Assembly: GCA_019116705.1 (NCBI GenBank)
Contig: DXBF01000016.1
Location: 1 to 50,740, forward strand
DNA length: 50,740 nt
Direction: 5' to 3'
From: Candidatus Gemmiger avistercoris
GTDB taxonomy: Bacteria; Bacillota; Clostridia; Oscillospirales; Ruminococcaceae
Shown here piece by piece: positions 50,015 to 50,740 of this stretch. The notes below the pieces were generated by a model. It did no database searches and was not told where the DNA came from. It worked only from the letters and a program-made list of their open reading frames with translations. How positions within the stretch are numbered: the stretch's first letter is position 1; the number at the start of each line of letters is the position of its first letter. Position numbers and translations under genes: made by a program.

Positions 50015-50740
50015 CAAAACCCTCCGCAGGTGCGCGGGAAGGGGATCACGTCGCGGATGTTGGGGATGCCGGTGACGTACATCAGCAGCCGCTCGAAGCC
50101 CAGGCCGTAGCCCGCGTGCTTGACGCTGCCGAAGCGGCGCAAATCGAGATACCACTCGTAATCACCGCAGTGCATGCCCATCTCCTCGATGCGTGCCTGC
50201 AACACGTCCAGCCGTTCCTCACGCTGGGAACCGCCGATCAGTTCACCGATGCCGGGCACCAGCATGTCGGCAGCGGCCACCGTTTTGCCGTCGTCGTTCT
50301 GGCGCATGTAGAACGCTTTGATCTCCTTGGGGTAGTCGGTGACGAACACCGGCTTTTTGAAGACCTGTTCGGTGAGGTAGCGCTCGTGCTCGGTCTGCAG
50401 GTCCATGCCCCAGGATACCTTGTACTGGAAGTTGTCGTCGTTCTTTTTCAGCAGTTCGATGGCGTCGGTGTAGCTGACGCGGGCGAAGTCGGACTCTGCC
50501 ACCAGGCGCAGGCGCTCCAGCAGGCCCTTGTCGATGAACTGGTTGAAGAAGGCCAGTTCGTCGGGGCAGTTCTCCAGCAGGAAGCGGATGATGTAGCGGG
50601 TCATGGCTTCCGCCGTATCCATGTAGGTGGTAAGGTCGGCGAAGGCCATCTCGGGCTCGATCATCCAGAACTCCGCCGCGTGGCGGGTAGTATTGGAATT
50701 CTCCGCCCGGAAGGTAGGGCCGAAGGTATAGATGTTGCGG
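50014..50740 (-). CDS. asnS: Asparaginyl-tRNA synthetase, C-terminal part (5' end outside window)
   Basis: Class IIb synthetase that charges tRNA-Asn. The frame is open to the right edge, where the translation reads [20 protein letters not shown], the motif 2 region typical of AsnRS. Motif 3 ([15 protein letters not shown]) and the ending PFPRTCGGF are intact. mutY is coupled at its stop codon. Confidence 0.96.
   Translation of the reverse strand, partial: RNIYTFGPTFRAENSNTTRHAAEFWMIEPEMAFADLTTYMDTAEAMTRYIIRFLLENCPDELAFFNQFIDKGLLERLRLVAESDFARVSYTDAIELLKKNDDNFQYKVSWGMDLQTEHERYLTEQVFKKPVFVTDYPKEIKAFYMRQNDDGKTVAAADMLVPGIGELIGGSQREERLDVLQARIEEMGMHCGDYEWYLDLRRFGSVKHAGYGLGFERLLMYVTGIPNIRDVIPFPRTCGGF

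Overview
The window is chromosomal DNA of a GC-rich, low-mobility Clostridia genome, most likely an Oscillospiraceae/Ruminococcaceae-type gut anaerobe. This placement is inferred from several signs. Shine-Dalgarno sites are AGGAGG-like and promoters are sigma-A-like. The asp23-fakA-recG order is Firmicutes-like, and AddAB replaces RecBCD. spoIIR and the dipicolinate synthase genes dpaA/dpaB are sporulation markers, and there is a class B sortase. No rRNA, tRNA, CRISPR array, insertion sequence or prophage gene was found. Most genes point left; the rightward ones are glyS, merR, a CBS gene and a four-gene block at 35.2-37.4 kb.

Layout. 1-0.9 kb: 3' end of glyS. 0.95-5.2 kb: a leftward cluster (unknown gene, cca, nitroreductase, acpS, membrane acyltransferase, mazF without an antitoxin). 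5.4-6.3 kb: a membrane-anchored MerR regulator behind a promoter with a 19-bp spacer. 6.3-9.1 kb: HAD phosphatase, glycosyltransferase, an AT-rich island with two microproteins, and a CmpB-like membrane protein. 9.1-16.2 kb: pncB, D,D-carboxypeptidase, recG, fakA-like, asp23. 16.4-20.6 kb: CBS gene, then rplL, rplJ (with L10 leader), rplA, rplK, nusG, secE, rpmG. The ribosomal cluster stops at a terminator after rplL instead of continuing into rpoB.

20.6-31 kb: addA and addB, spoIIR, ispE, an aminotransferase translationally coupled to an Lrp/AsnC-type regulator, and an unknown anchored protein. 32-34.9 kb: rfbB, rfbD and rfbA for dTDP-sugar synthesis, without rfbC. 35.2-37.4 kb: a tiny lipoprotein with a C-terminal TPATG sorting signal beside a class B sortase, then a PC4/YdbC protein and an HD protein. 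37.5-39.2 kb: an ECF sigma factor with its probable anti-sigma partner. 39.4-44.7 kb: DivIVA-like protein, ftsZ, murA, dpaB, dpaA. 44.9-48.8 kb: two tandem paralogous LytM/M23-fold proteins that have lost the zinc ligands, plus a small acidic membrane protein. 48.99-50.74 kb: mutY and the 3' part of asnS.

The most notable candidates for undescribed biology are the sortase with its doubly anchored mini-substrate (35.2-36.5 kb) and the tandem, apparently catalytically dead LytM pair (44.9-48.4 kb). The microprotein island (8.17-8.66 kb) and the membrane-tethered MerR (5.3-6.3 kb) follow. Functions are assigned by reading motifs; no database search was possible.
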